The notes beneath the pieces were generated by a model. It did not search any database, was not told where the DNA came from, and saw nothing but the letters and a program-made list of their open reading frames with translations. From an uncultured Verrucomicrobia subdivision 3 bacterium (GTDB lineage Bacteria > Verrucomicrobiota > Verrucomicrobiia > Limisphaerales > UBA11358), in NCBI GenBank assembly GCA_903872345.1, contig CAIQKM010000094.1, positions 1 through 37,202 on the forward strand: a stretch of DNA of 37,202 nt, written 5' to 3'. This document shows positions 24,678-33,340 of the stretch, piece by piece. The position numbers and the translations under genes are program-made. Position 1 is the stretch's first letter. Every line of letters starts with the position of its first letter.

Positions 24678-26405
24678 CTACAGCTTCATCAATTCCGTCC
24701 GCGCCAACTGAATCAGCGGCTTGATCGTCGCGGCATCAAACGAAAAGCGGCACCCGGCGGTCGCAAACAATTCCGGCAGCGGACGCGATGCGCCCAGCGC
24801 CAGCGCCCGCTTGTAATCGTTCAACGACTTCGCCTTGTCCCGCCGCGAATTCGCCCACACCTGCAACGCCCCAAGCTGGGCGATGCCATATTCCACGTAA
24901 TAGAACGGATACAGGAAAATGTGCAGTTGCCGGTGCCAGGAATACGCCCGCGCATCTTCCAGACCGGTCCAGTCCACCGCGCCGCCGAAGCGTTCCATCA
25001 ATTTTACATAGGCCGCCTTGCGTTCGGCGCGGGTATGGTCGGGGTTCGTGTAGAGCCAGTGCTGAAAGGCATCCACCACCGCCATCCACGGGAAAAAGCC
25101 GATAACGCCTTCCAGATGGGTCTTGCGCGCGCGGTTCGCCTCCAGTGGCGCATAAAATTCCTCGATGAATTCGTTGCCCAGCAGTTCCATGGACATGGAA
25201 GCGACTTCGCAAAATTCAATCGGCGCGCCGCGATAGGCATACAGATCCTCCGTGCGCGTGGCCTGCGCGTGAAACGCATGACCCGCCTCGTGCAAAATGG
25301 TCTCCACATCGCGCTGCACACCCACGGCGTTCATGAATATGAACGGCACCCGCGCCTCGGAGAGCGTGGATTGATAACCACCAGGCGCCTTGCCCTTGCG
25401 GTTGTCGAGGTCGAGCAGTTTCAGATCCTGCATCTCCTGGAAGTTCGCCGCCAGGGCCGGGTCGAGTTTGTCAAAAATTTTCCGGGTGCGGGCGACCATT
25501 TCGTTGACGCCGGTAAAGGGTTTTAGCGGCGCGCGATTAAACGGATCCACGGCCAGATCCCACGGCCGCAACTGTGCCAGCTTCAATTCGGTCTGGCGGT
25601 TGGTTTGGATTTCCCGCACCGCCGGCATAATCTCGCTTTCAATCGCATCATGAAACTGACGGCAATCGTCGGGCGTGTAATCAAAACGCCCCTTCTGCCG
25701 GAAGGCGTAGTCGCGGTAATTGGCAAAACCCGCGTTCCGGGCAATCTTCGTCCGCAGGCGGATGAATTCATCCAGGATCGCCTCGCAAGCTTCCACATCC
25801 TGCAACCGGCGGCGGGACACCAGTTCCCAAGCCTCCTGTCGCAGCGCGCGGTCGGGCTCCTCCAGATAGCGGCCCATTTGCACCAAGGTCTTTTCCTCGC
25901 CGCGAAAGTTCACGGTCTGCGCGCCGATCAGTTTCTGATATTGCTGGCCCAGCTTGGATTCCTCGGTTTCGAGCGCCACGTTTTCCGGCCGGAACAGCGT
26001 CACGTGATTTTCCAGATCGCGGTCAAACACCTCGTACCGGGGCTTGGGCAGGTTGGGACGTTGCGGATGCGCCACGTACAGTTTTTCCAGCGCAAACATG
26101 CGCGGCTTGAGGTGCGGCTCCACGTGCTCCACGAAATGCAGGTAGGCCCGCTCGGCGTCCGCATTGTCCGTGTGGCAGGTCATGGCGATGTTCCGGCGGG
26201 CGGACTCCTCGTCCAGCGCCGCGCTCAGTTCGCTCCAGTCCAGCAGCCAGCGTTCAAAGGCGGACAGCGACTCCGCCTGCGCCGCGCGCCGCTCCAGCAC
26301 GTCAAACAGCGGCGCAATCTGCGCCCAGTCGCCGAGATCAATGTCCCGGGGGACAAAGGTACGCGGTTTGGCCGGGGGCAGTTTTCCAAAGGGCAACAAA
26401 TTCAT
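24678..26405 (-). CDS. M3-family oligoendopeptidase (zinc metallopeptidase)
   Basis: The product from ATG 26405 has 575 residues, the usual size of M3 oligopeptidases (PepF-like). HEAGHAFHA places zinc ligands at about His372 and His376 and the catalytic Glu373; the third zinc ligand is likely the Glu in FCEVASMSMELL, some 25 residues later. It lacks a signal peptide and should act in the cytoplasm on short peptides. The upstream start at 26498 adds 31 residues of no M3 character. It is divergent from cls, with a 327-bp gap that holds repeats. Confidence 0.93.
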   Translation of the reverse strand: MNLLPFGKLPPAKPRTFVPRDIDLGDWAQIAPLFDVLERRAAQAESLSAFERWLLDWSELSAALDEESARRNIAMTCHTDNADAERAYLHFVEHVEPHLKPRMFALEKLYVAHPQRPNLPKPRYEVFDRDLENHVTLFRPENVALETEESKLGQQYQKLIGAQTVNFRGEEKTLVQMGRYLEEPDRALRQEAWELVSRRRLQDVEACEAILDEFIRLRTKIARNAGFANYRDYAFRQKGRFDYTPDDCRQFHDAIESEIMPAVREIQTNRQTELKLAQLRPWDLAVDPFNRAPLKPFTGVNEMVARTRKIFDKLDPALAANFQEMQDLKLLDLDNRKGKAPGGYQSTLSEARVPFIFMNAVGVQRDVETILHEAGHAFHAQATRTEDLYAYRGAPIEFCEVASMSMELLGNEFIEEFYAPLEANRARKTHLEGVIGFFPWMAVVDAFQHWLYTNPDHTRAERKAAYVKLMERFGGAVDWTGLEDARAYSWHRQLHIFLYPFYYVEYGIAQLGALQVWANSRRDKAKSLNDYKRALALGASRPLPELFATAGCRFSFDAATIKPLIQLARTELMKL

Positions 26406-26463
26406 GAGGGACAGTCTAGCGAAAGAATCCGCCGGGAAAATCAATTTTATTGAGGGGGCCAGA

Positions 26464-26682
26464 TGGGTGGGAGGGTAACCGCGAAATACATGGACCACGC
26501 TAACGGGGGAATGTTGATCACGGATGCTCAGAAATGAGAGAGTTCAGCCAGTGTAATTCTAGTCAGGCCGGACTGCGCTCGCGGAGCCTCACCAGTCTCT
26601 GTGCTCTATGTTCTATGCGGTTAAAATTCCCAGTCAGGACTCCCCCTTTCGCGTATTTCGCGGTTAAACTCCCCTACCCGCC
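26464..26682. repeat. Inverted repeat, family G, in the M3-cls divergent gap
   Basis: GGTAACCGCGAAATAC (26474-26489) appears inverted as GTATTTCGCGGTTA (26653-26666), and both arms are flanked by GGGTGGG-like or CCCTACCCG-like sequence. The related TTCGCGAAATACGCGG is at 24515-24530. The region between the two start codons (26406-26732) otherwise has no gene; promoters for both genes must lie here. Confidence 0.55.
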
Positions 26683-26732
26683 CTCATTCACTGGCTATTG
26701 CGTAATGATCCAAAAAAATCCATGTTGCGGGG

Positions 26733-28175
26733 GTGCAATGGGTTGAACAATTGACGAATTTCTGGCCGCATCTCGCGGCGGGATTTGATTTGCTGGCGGT
26801 GCTGCTGGCCTCGTCGCATGCGCTGCTGCACAAGCGCGATCCCCGGGCGGCGACGTTGTGGCTGGGTTTCATCTGGCTGCTGCCGGTGCTGGGACCGGCG
26901 GCGTACCTGGTGCTGGGGGTGAACCGCATCCGGCGGCGGGCCATCAAACTGAATGTTCACGACACGCTGGCGCGCACGGTGCCGGAGAATCTGGGGGAAC
27001 CGGAGGCCGCCGGTGCGGAGCATCTGCAACATCTGGCGCGGGTGGTGAATGTGGTGACCAACCGGCCACTGGCGGGCAGCAATGATGTCCGGCCATTGCT
27101 GAACGGCGACGCGGCGTTTCCGGAAATGCTCGCCGCCATTGAGGGGGCGCAGGCCTCAATTTCACTGGGCACGTATATTTTTGACAATGACGCGAGCGGC
27201 CAACAATTCGCAGCCGCGCTGGGCCTGGCGCAGGCGCGCGGGGTGGCCGTGCGCGTGCTGGTGGATGCTGCCGGGGTGCGCTATTCGTGGCCAACCATCC
27301 TGCACGAATTGCGGCGGCTGAAGGTGCCGGTGGCGCGGTTTCTGCCGTCGTCCCTGCTGCAACCCTGGCGGGCGACAACGATCAATCTGCGGAACCATCG
27401 CAAGCTGATGGTGGTGGACGGGATGATTGCGTTTACGGGCGGGATGAACATACGTCATGGCAATGTACTGGGAGACCGGCCGAAGCAGCCGGTGCAGGAC
27501 TTGCATTTCCGGGTGACGGGTCCGGTGGTGACGCAGTTGCAGGAGGCGTTTGCCAATGACTGGGCGTTTGCCACCGGCGAGGTGTTGGATGGGCCCCAAT
27601 GGTTCGCGACGCCAAAAGAAGGCGGCAAGGTCATAGCGCGGGTGATCACGGACGGGCCGGACGGGGATTTTGAAAAATTGCGGCTGACGCTGCTGGCGGC
27701 GCTGTCCGAGGTGCAGACTTCGGTGCTGATCGTGACGCCGTACTTTCTGCCGGACCCGGCGCTGGTGTCCGCGCTAAACCTGGCGGCGCTGCGCGGGGTG
27801 CGGGTGGACATCATTCTGCCGTCGGTGAACAATCTGCCCTATGTGAACTGGGCCTCGCGCGCGATGTGGTGGCAGGTGCTGGAGCGGGGCTGTCATCTGT
27901 GGCTCACGCCGCCGCCATTTGACCATTCCAAACTGATGGTGGTGGACGGACATTGGGTGCTGCTGGGGTCGGCGAACTGGGATGCACGGAGCTTGCGGCT
28001 GAATTTCGAGTTGAATGTGGAGTGTTACGGCCGGGAATTTGCGGGTCAAATGGAGGCGCTGATTCGTGAGAAGCTGCGCGGCGCCCGGGAAATCACGCTG
28101 GCGGAGGCGGACGGCCGACTGGCGATCGTAAAATTGCGGGATGCGACGGCGCGGCTGTTCTCGCCGTTTCTATGA
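26733..28175 (+). CDS. cls: Cardiolipin synthase (phospholipase D family)
   Basis: The enzyme joins two phosphatidylglycerols (or PG with another phospholipid) into cardiolipin at the inner membrane. The 480-residue product has two N-terminal membrane helices (about 10-30, 40-62), then two HKD motifs: NHRKLMVVDG with His222 and DHSKLMVVDG with His398. FTGGMNI and LLGSANWDARS after them are standard for Cls. The start is probably GTG 26733; no ATG lies in frame nearby, and TTG 26751 is an alternative. Codon use is richer in G than in neighbours on the plus strand. Confidence 0.92.
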   Translation: MQWVEQLTNFWPHLAAGFDLLAVLLASSHALLHKRDPRAATLWLGFIWLLPVLGPAAYLVLGVNRIRRRAIKLNVHDTLARTVPENLGEPEAAGAEHLQHLARVVNVVTNRPLAGSNDVRPLLNGDAAFPEMLAAIEGAQASISLGTYIFDNDASGQQFAAALGLAQARGVAVRVLVDAAGVRYSWPTILHELRRLKVPVARFLPSSLLQPWRATTINLRNHRKLMVVDGMIAFTGGMNIRHGNVLGDRPKQPVQDLHFRVTGPVVTQLQEAFANDWAFATGEVLDGPQWFATPKEGGKVIARVITDGPDGDFEKLRLTLLAALSEVQTSVLIVTPYFLPDPALVSALNLAALRGVRVDIILPSVNNLPYVNWASRAMWWQVLERGCHLWLTPPPFDHSKLMVVDGHWVLLGSANWDARSLRLNFELNVECYGREFAGQMEALIREKLRGAREITLAEADGRLAIVKLRDATARLFSPFL

Positions 28176-28228
28176 AACTTCTGCGAGAACCGGCTGGAAT
28201 TCGGCCGGGAATCGCCTAAGCTGACGGC

Positions 28229-28537
28229 ATGTCAAGTATCGGCAAATTGATGAAACAGGCTGCGCGCATGCAGCAGCAGATGGAACAGATTCAGGCGCAA
28301 CTCGCCCTCCGCACGGTGGAAGCCACCAGCGGCGGCGGCGCGGTGAAGGTGACCGCGAAGTGCGACGGCTCGATTGCCTCCATTAAGATTGATCCGGCGG
28401 CGCTCAATCCGGCCGACGCGCAAATCGTGGAGGACATGATTCTCCTCGCCGCCAACCAGGCGCTGGCGGAGGCCAAGGAAATTTCCAACGCCGAAATGGG
28501 CAAAGCCACCGCCGGTTTCAGCCTGCCGGGCATGTAA
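28229..28537 (+). CDS. ybaB: YbaB/EbfC-family nucleoid-associated protein
   Basis: A 102-residue DNA-binding protein of the YbaB family, which binds DNA as a dimer and is often encoded beside recR. The start MSSIGKLMKQAARMQQQMEQ gives the long N-terminal helix, and the core GGGAVKVTAKCDGSIASIKI followed by DAQIVEDMILLAANQAL is diagnostic. It precedes recR by 60 bp, a common pairing, although dnaX is replaced upstream by cls. Confidence 0.95.
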   Translation: MSSIGKLMKQAARMQQQMEQIQAQLALRTVEATSGGGAVKVTAKCDGSIASIKIDPAALNPADAQIVEDMILLAANQALAEAKEISNAEMGKATAGFSLPGM

Positions 28538-28597
28538 ATTGCCCGGATTGGCGCGGCGGACGGTTATGCGTCCGCCCTGACCACCCCTTGCCCCATC

Positions 28598-29194
28598 ATG
28601 CTACCGGAACCCATCACCGCCCTGACGGCGGCGCTCAGCAAACTGCCGGGCATAGGCCCGCGTTCCGCCGAGCGGCTGGCGTTGCACCTGGTGCAAACGG
28701 ACATGGCCACCGTGCGGCATCTGGCCGGCACGATTCTGCTGGCACGGGAGCGCATTCAATTTTGCGCCACCTGCGGCGCGCTTACCGAACAATCCCCCTG
28801 CCCCACCTGCACCGACCCGCGCCGGGACGCCACGCTGCTGTGCGTGGTGGAAAAGGCGGTGGACATTTTGAGCATCGAAAAATCCGGCACCTTTCGCGGC
28901 AAGTTCCATGTGCTGGGCGGCAAAATTTCGCCCTTGGACGGCGTGGAACCGGATGATCTGCGGATTGCCGGCCTCGAAAGTCGCCTGACCACGGAGCCGG
29001 TCCGCGAAGTCATCATCGCCCTTGGCACGGATGTGGAAGGCGACGCCACCAGCAATTATCTGGCCAAGCGTATTGCGCGGCCCGGTCTGAAAATCTCCCG
29101 CATCGCCTACGGCCTGCCCGCCGGGAGCGGATTGGAATTCGCGGATGAACTGACGCTCAACCGGGCGCTGGAAGGCCGGCGCGAGATGCATTAG
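28598..29194 (+). CDS. recR: Recombination mediator protein RecR
   Basis: RecR helps load RecA on single-strand gaps in the RecFOR pathway. The 198-residue protein has a helix-hairpin-helix (KLPGIGPRSAERLALHL, 15-31), the four-cysteine zinc finger (Cys56, 59, 68, 71) and a Toprim domain (VVEKAVDI to about 170). The C-terminus, GSGLEFADELTLNRALEGR, is canonical. The length is normal for the family (about 200). Confidence 0.97.
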   Translation: MLPEPITALTAALSKLPGIGPRSAERLALHLVQTDMATVRHLAGTILLARERIQFCATCGALTEQSPCPTCTDPRRDATLLCVVEKAVDILSIEKSGTFRGKFHVLGGKISPLDGVEPDDLRIAGLESRLTTEPVREVIIALGTDVEGDATSNYLAKRIARPGLKISRIAYGLPAGSGLEFADELTLNRALEGRREMH

Positions 29195-29217
29195 GCACCG
29201 GCCGCCTCATTCAAAGG

Positions 29218-29543
29218 TTAACCACGAATGGACACGAATTTTCACGAATGGGGAGGCATGACGGTTGTTCGTTTGGGCACGGTTTGGCAACTTCTCAGAG
29301 TTGCAGTATGGGTGGCCTTGAGTCCGGAGCGCGGCTGTCCCAGCCGCAGCGCGCCGCGAGACCAGGCAGGGGTGAATAATTTGGGACGTTCCAGACTACG
29401 CTGGCAGGTAAATTTCGACGACATTTGGCCTGACGGCACGCTGCGGCTGGGACAGCCGCGCTCCGCAAATGGCTGGCGAAACCGCGAGATCCAACTGCGC
29501 CCTGAATTCAATCAACTCCATTCGTGTTCATTCGTGGTTCAAT
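29218..29543. repeat. Composite repeat: family E inverted ends around family B, copy 2
   Basis: AACCACGAATGGACACGAAT (from 29220) and its near-perfect mirror ATTCGTGTTCATTCGTGGTT (29520-29539) flank the region. Between them lies family B copy 2, with arms starting at 29327 and ending near 29466. The arms pair almost perfectly over about 30 bp and each also folds on itself (GCGGCTGTCCCAGCCGC, 29331-29347). This occupies the recR-HAD gap; no gene was seen. Confidence 0.75.
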
Positions 29544-29564
29544 AAAATTTTCCCCGATTTAAAT

Positions 29565-30176
29565 ATGTCTTCACCCGTCATTATTTTTGATCTTGGCAAA
29601 GTCCTGGTGGATTTTGACTATACCATCGCCGCCCAAAAAGTCGCCGCCCGCAGCGCCAAGGCGCCGGGGGATTTGCATGCGTTCCTGGGCAGCTCGCCCT
29701 TGCTGGTGCAATACGAATCCGGGGAACTCACGCGCCTCCAATTTTACGAACTCATCCGCGCCGCCATCGGCTTTCAAGGCGACCTGAAGGAATTCGGCGC
29801 TTACTTCGCGGAGATTTTCACGGAAATACCGGGCACCATTGCCCTGCACAGGGAGCTGCGCGAGCGCGGGTTTAAGACGTACATTTTCTCGAACACCAAC
29901 GATCTGGCCATTGAACACGTCCGCAATGATTTCCCCTTCTTTGCGCATTTCGACGGGTATATTTTTTCGTATGAAGTCGGCGGCATGAAACCGCAGCCCA
30001 AGATTTACGAAGCCATGGAAGCCATGACCGGCAAACGCGGCGCCAACCTGATCTACATTGACGACCGGGCGGAAAACGTGGCCGCCGGCGCCGCCCGTGG
30101 CTGGCGGGCGATCCTGCATGAAAGCCCGGAAAAGACCCGGGCGGCGCTGGCGGGGTTTGGCATTTTGCCCAACTGA
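29565..30176 (+). CDS. HAD-superfamily phosphatase (YihX-like)
   Basis: The 203-residue product has the HAD motifs in order: nucleophile Asp9 in IIFDLGKVLVDFD, Ser109 in FSNTND, the Lys in GGMKPQPKIY, and Asp166/167 in YIDDRAEN. The DLGxVL form of motif I and the cap size fit the HAD-1A3/YihX group, which dephosphorylates sugar phosphates such as glucose 1-phosphate. The actual substrate is unknown. Upstream in-frame sequence to 29469 is repeat DNA, so ATG 29565 is the start. It converges on the alpha/beta hydrolase gene. Confidence 0.9.
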   Translation: MSSPVIIFDLGKVLVDFDYTIAAQKVAARSAKAPGDLHAFLGSSPLLVQYESGELTRLQFYELIRAAIGFQGDLKEFGAYFAEIFTEIPGTIALHRELRERGFKTYIFSNTNDLAIEHVRNDFPFFAHFDGYIFSYEVGGMKPQPKIYEAMEAMTGKRGANLIYIDDRAENVAAGAARGWRAILHESPEKTRAALAGFGILPN

Positions 30177-30201
30177 AAACTTGTTGAAAATCTCTTGCGG
30201 T

Positions 30202-30278
30202 GTAGCAGCCGACGCGCGGGGGCTCAAATATCAAAGGAAAAGCAATTTTATTTGGAGCCTCCTCACGTCGGCTGCTAC
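30202..30278. repeat. Long palindromic repeat, family A, copy 2 (possible bidirectional terminator)
   Basis: The left arm begins GTAGCAGCCGAC (30202) and the right arm ends CACGTCGGCTGCTAC (30278), with imperfect pairing in the middle of the left arm. The right arm is identical to copy 1 (11389-11416). It lies between the stops of two convergent genes and is followed by CTTTTTCG, so it may end both transcripts. Confidence 0.75.
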
Positions 30279-30310
30279 TTTTTCGACTGACTGCACCCTG
30301 TCATCAGCGT

Positions 30311-31303
30311 TTAGTGGTCTTGCAACTGCCACTGGTCGGCGGACTCCATGACGGCGCGGGGCGCGGAACCCTGGAGCCAGGCGAGGGCGGCGGGATCGTG
30401 TTTGAGGTAGGCGTCCCAGAATGCGGTGGACAGGGCGAGGATCACACGGTGGTGATTGGGATTACGTGGTTCATGTTCCCCGGGAAGCGAGGTTTCGGTG
30501 AAGACGGAGTGTTCGGCGCGATTGAGGACGAGTTCGTATTTGGGTGCGCCTTTCAGATATTTGTAAACCTCCCGACGGGAGGCGGCGGTGGCGTGTCCGA
30601 TGGGGGCGTTGTCATCGGTGCCCATCATAAGAAGCCACGGTATGGTGACATTGCCGAAGGCACGTTCGCCATTGCCTGAGCTAGGCATACTGGGGCTGAG
30701 CACAAGGGCGGCGGAGAGCCGGGTGTCGGCAAGGTTGCGACCGGACAGGGGCAAAGTTTCACCGCAGAGAGCCTCCGTGGTAACCGCGCCGAAGGAGTGC
30801 CCGGACATCCCAATTTTTTTCATATCCAGCCGGCCGGCAAGCGGATGGCCGGGGGTGATGTTCCAGTGTTCCAATTGGTCGATAACCGCCGGCACGTCCC
30901 GGACGCGGAGCAGAAAGTTGTCGAGCGAAGCGGCTTGTTGCATCGCCGCCAACCGGTCTTCGGCGGGAATGTCTTTCCAGACGGAGTCGTCGCTGCCGGG
31001 ATGTTGCACGTAAACGGCGACGTAGCCGCGGGCGGCCCAGTGGCGACCGAGAAACGGGCTGCCATAACGGGTGCCGCCCAGGCCGTGGCTGAAAAGCACG
31101 ATGGGCGCGGGGTTCGTGGTGGCGGGGAGGTAAATGAGCACGGGAATGTCGCGGTCACGGGCGGAGTCGTGGACGGTGTAGTTTACCGGCGCGGCAAGGG
31201 TATTGGTGTCGGCCACGAGCGGATCGTAGGAATCGGCGCGGAGCCATGTCGGCGAGCCGGCGAGCAGCAGGCCAAACAGGAAAACGAAAGCGGATAGTCT
31301 CAT
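30311..31303 (-). CDS. Secreted alpha/beta hydrolase (dienelactone/PAF-acetylhydrolase-like)
   Basis: From ATG 31303 the product has 330 residues with a signal peptide (about 1-23, ending near LRAD). The alpha/beta hydrolase elements are VLFSHGLGG (oxyanion region), the nucleophile Ser170 in SGHSFGAVT, an acidic residue in MMGTDDNAP, and a candidate His in NRAEHSVF. The sequence is closest in style to chlorophyllase/PAF-acetylhydrolase-like enzymes. The ester substrate is unknown. A TTG start at 31315 is less likely. It is divergent from thiG. Confidence 0.85.
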   Translation of the reverse strand: MRLSAFVFLFGLLLAGSPTWLRADSYDPLVADTNTLAAPVNYTVHDSARDRDIPVLIYLPATTNPAPIVLFSHGLGGTRYGSPFLGRHWAARGYVAVYVQHPGSDDSVWKDIPAEDRLAAMQQAASLDNFLLRVRDVPAVIDQLEHWNITPGHPLAGRLDMKKIGMSGHSFGAVTTEALCGETLPLSGRNLADTRLSAALVLSPSMPSSGNGERAFGNVTIPWLLMMGTDDNAPIGHATAASRREVYKYLKGAPKYELVLNRAEHSVFTETSLPGEHEPRNPNHHRVILALSTAFWDAYLKHDPAALAWLQGSAPRAVMESADQWQLQDH

Positions 31304-31484
31304 GTTGTTTGTCAAATTCGGTTAAATTGGGATTTCAACTACGGTTTCTTGTCCGCAGCCATAAACAGGTCGCACATAATCAAGTGCGGTCAAGCGGGAA
31401 AAAGCATCGGCTTTAATATGGTCGTTTTACAAGCCAAAGGTTCTCGCCTCGACAAACGGGCGCATTTTTTCCAAATTACCGGTG

Positions 31485-32273
31485 ATGTCTTTACCGTTTC
31501 AATCGCTGGTCATCGCCGGCCGGACGTTTCAATCGCGCCTGATCATGGGCACGGGGAAATTTTCGTCGCCGGAAGCCATGCGGGATGCCCTCGCCGCCAG
31601 CGGCGCGGAAATTGTCACCGTGGCGCTGCGGCGCGCCGATCTCACCGGCCAGCGCGATCCGTTCGCCAACATTCTGGAATTCATTGATCCCAATAAATAC
31701 CTGCTGCTGCCCAATACCAGCGGCGCGATGAACGCCGAGGAGGCGGTGCGCCTCGCCCGCCTGGCGGTCGCCGCCGGGTTGCCGCGCTGGGTGAAGCTGG
31801 AGATTCATCCCGATCCCCGCTACCTGCTGCCCGACCCGATTGAAACCCTCAAGGCCGCCGAGGTGCTGGTGAAGGAAGGTTTTACCGTGCTGCCCTATAT
31901 CAATGCCGACCCGGTGCTGGCCAAGCGCCTGCAGGAAGTTGGCTGCGCCACGGTCATGCCGCTGGGTTCGCCGATTGGCTCAAACCGGGGCATCCAGACG
32001 CGCGACCAGATTCGCATCATTATCGAACAGGCCACGGTACCCGTGGTGGTGGATGCCGGCATCGGCGCGCCGAGCCACGCCGCCGAAGCCCTGGAACTCG
32101 GCGCGGATGCGGTGCTGGTGAATACGGCCATCGCCGTGGCCAACGATCCGAACCGCATGGCCAACGCCTTCAAACTGGCGGTGCAGGCCGGTCGCACGGC
32201 GTATGAAATCGGGCTCGGCGCCACGAGCGATACCGCCAGTGCCACAAGTCCACTGACCGGCTTTCTGAACTGA
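31485..32273 (+). CDS. thiG: Thiazole synthase
   Basis: ThiG builds the thiazole phosphate of thiamine from deoxyxylulose phosphate, dehydroglycine and ThiS-thiocarboxylate. The 262-residue TIM barrel has the Schiff-base lysine in WVKLEIHPD, the family sequences MGTGKF and [12 protein letters not shown], and [16 protein letters not shown]. It ends in the usual ThiG position. No thiS, thiH or thiO gene is adjacent and no TPP riboswitch was recognised upstream (31304-31484). It begins a tight same-strand run with hldA (28-bp gap) and panB. Confidence 0.95.
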   Translation: MSLPFQSLVIAGRTFQSRLIMGTGKFSSPEAMRDALAASGAEIVTVALRRADLTGQRDPFANILEFIDPNKYLLLPNTSGAMNAEEAVRLARLAVAAGLPRWVKLEIHPDPRYLLPDPIETLKAAEVLVKEGFTVLPYINADPVLAKRLQEVGCATVMPLGSPIGSNRGIQTRDQIRIIIEQATVPVVVDAGIGAPSHAAEALELGADAVLVNTAIAVANDPNRMANAFKLAVQAGRTAYEIGLGATSDTASATSPLTGFLN

Positions 32274-32301
32274 GCCCCGCATTTCATTTCGGCAAATTAC
32301 T

Positions 32302-33318
32302 ATGTCCTCCGCAAAACTTTCTCCGCAGCGCGCCAATCAGATTTTGACCCTGGCGCAAAAGTCCCGCGTGCTCGTGCTGGGCGATGTCATGCTGGACCAG
32401 TTCATCTGGGGCAGCGTGTCGCGCATCTCGCCGGAAGCGCCGGTGCCGGTGGTGGAATTCTCCCGCGAAAGTTTCATGCCCGGCGGCGCGGCCAACGTGG
32501 CCCGCAACTTGGCCGCCCTCGAAACCCCGGTGGAATTGTTTGGCACCATTGGGCACGATGACGCCGCCGGCAAACTTCAAACCCTGCTCGCGGAACAGGG
32601 CATCGGCTGCACCGGCCTCGTGAAGAGCGCCAACCGGCACACGAGCATCAAAACCCGCATTGTCGCCCACCAGCAGCAGGTCGTGCGCGTGGATCGCGAG
32701 ACGCGGGGCAGTCTGGATACGCCCACCACGGCCAAACTATTGGCCGAACTGAAGAAGCACATTGCCAAGGCGGATGCCGTCATCATTGGCGATTACGGCA
32801 AGGGCGTGGTCACGCAGCCGCTGCTGGATGAAGTCAAAGCGCTTTGCCGCGAACGCGGCGTCTGGCTGAGCCTCGACCCCAAGCCGGTACACCATTTGAA
32901 GCTGGAAGGTCTTTCGCTGATCACGCCCAACCGCAAAGAGGCGTTTGAACTGGCGGAACTGCCGGACGAGACCAAAAATCCGAATCCGTTGGCGGACAAG
33001 AATCTGATTCAGGTGGCGGAAAAACTGCTGGGCGACCTGCACCCTGCCCTGCTGCTGATCACTCTCGGCGAACTGGGCATGCTGCTGTGTCAGCGGGGGC
33101 AAAAACCATTTCATATTCCCACGGTGGCGCAGGAAGTGTTTGACGTCTCCGGCGCGGGCGACACGGTCATTGCCTCGTTTACGCTGGCGATTGCGGCGGG
33201 AGCCTCGCCGTTGGAAGCGGCGGTGCTGTCGAATTACGCCGCCGGCATTGTCGTGGGCAAGGTGGGCACGGCCATCACCACCCCGGCGGAACTGATCCAG
33301 AGTTTTAACCGGCACTGA
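32302..33318 (+). CDS. hldA: D-glycero-beta-D-manno-heptose-7-phosphate kinase (HldE N-terminal domain-like)
   Basis: This PfkB/ribokinase-family protein (338 residues) phosphorylates heptose 7-phosphate for LPS inner-core heptose synthesis. It has the N-terminal VLGDVMLDQFIWG, the substrate region PGGAANVARNLAAL, and the C-terminal catalytic DVSGAGDT with Asp287. The adenylyltransferase domain of HldE is absent, so a separate HldC should exist. Its presence suggests a Gram-negative envelope with heptose-containing glycolipid or an ADP-heptose product. Confidence 0.9.
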   Translation: MSSAKLSPQRANQILTLAQKSRVLVLGDVMLDQFIWGSVSRISPEAPVPVVEFSRESFMPGGAANVARNLAALETPVELFGTIGHDDAAGKLQTLLAEQGIGCTGLVKSANRHTSIKTRIVAHQQQVVRVDRETRGSLDTPTTAKLLAELKKHIAKADAVIIGDYGKGVVTQPLLDEVKALCRERGVWLSLDPKPVHHLKLEGLSLITPNRKEAFELAELPDETKNPNPLADKNLIQVAEKLLGDLHPALLLITLGELGMLLCQRGQKPFHIPTVAQEVFDVSGAGDTVIASFTLAIAAGASPLEAAVLSNYAAGIVVGKVGTAITTPAELIQSFNRH

Positions 33319-33340
33319 ATCTCCCGCGGAATGACACATC

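Noticed and set aside
29469..29564. Upstream extension of the HAD phosphatase.
   Set aside because: It would translate the family E/B repeat; the HAD fold begins right after ATG 29565.
31304..31484. Possible TPP riboswitch ahead of thiG.
   Set aside because: The conserved CUGAGA and the other thi-box core sequences are not present.
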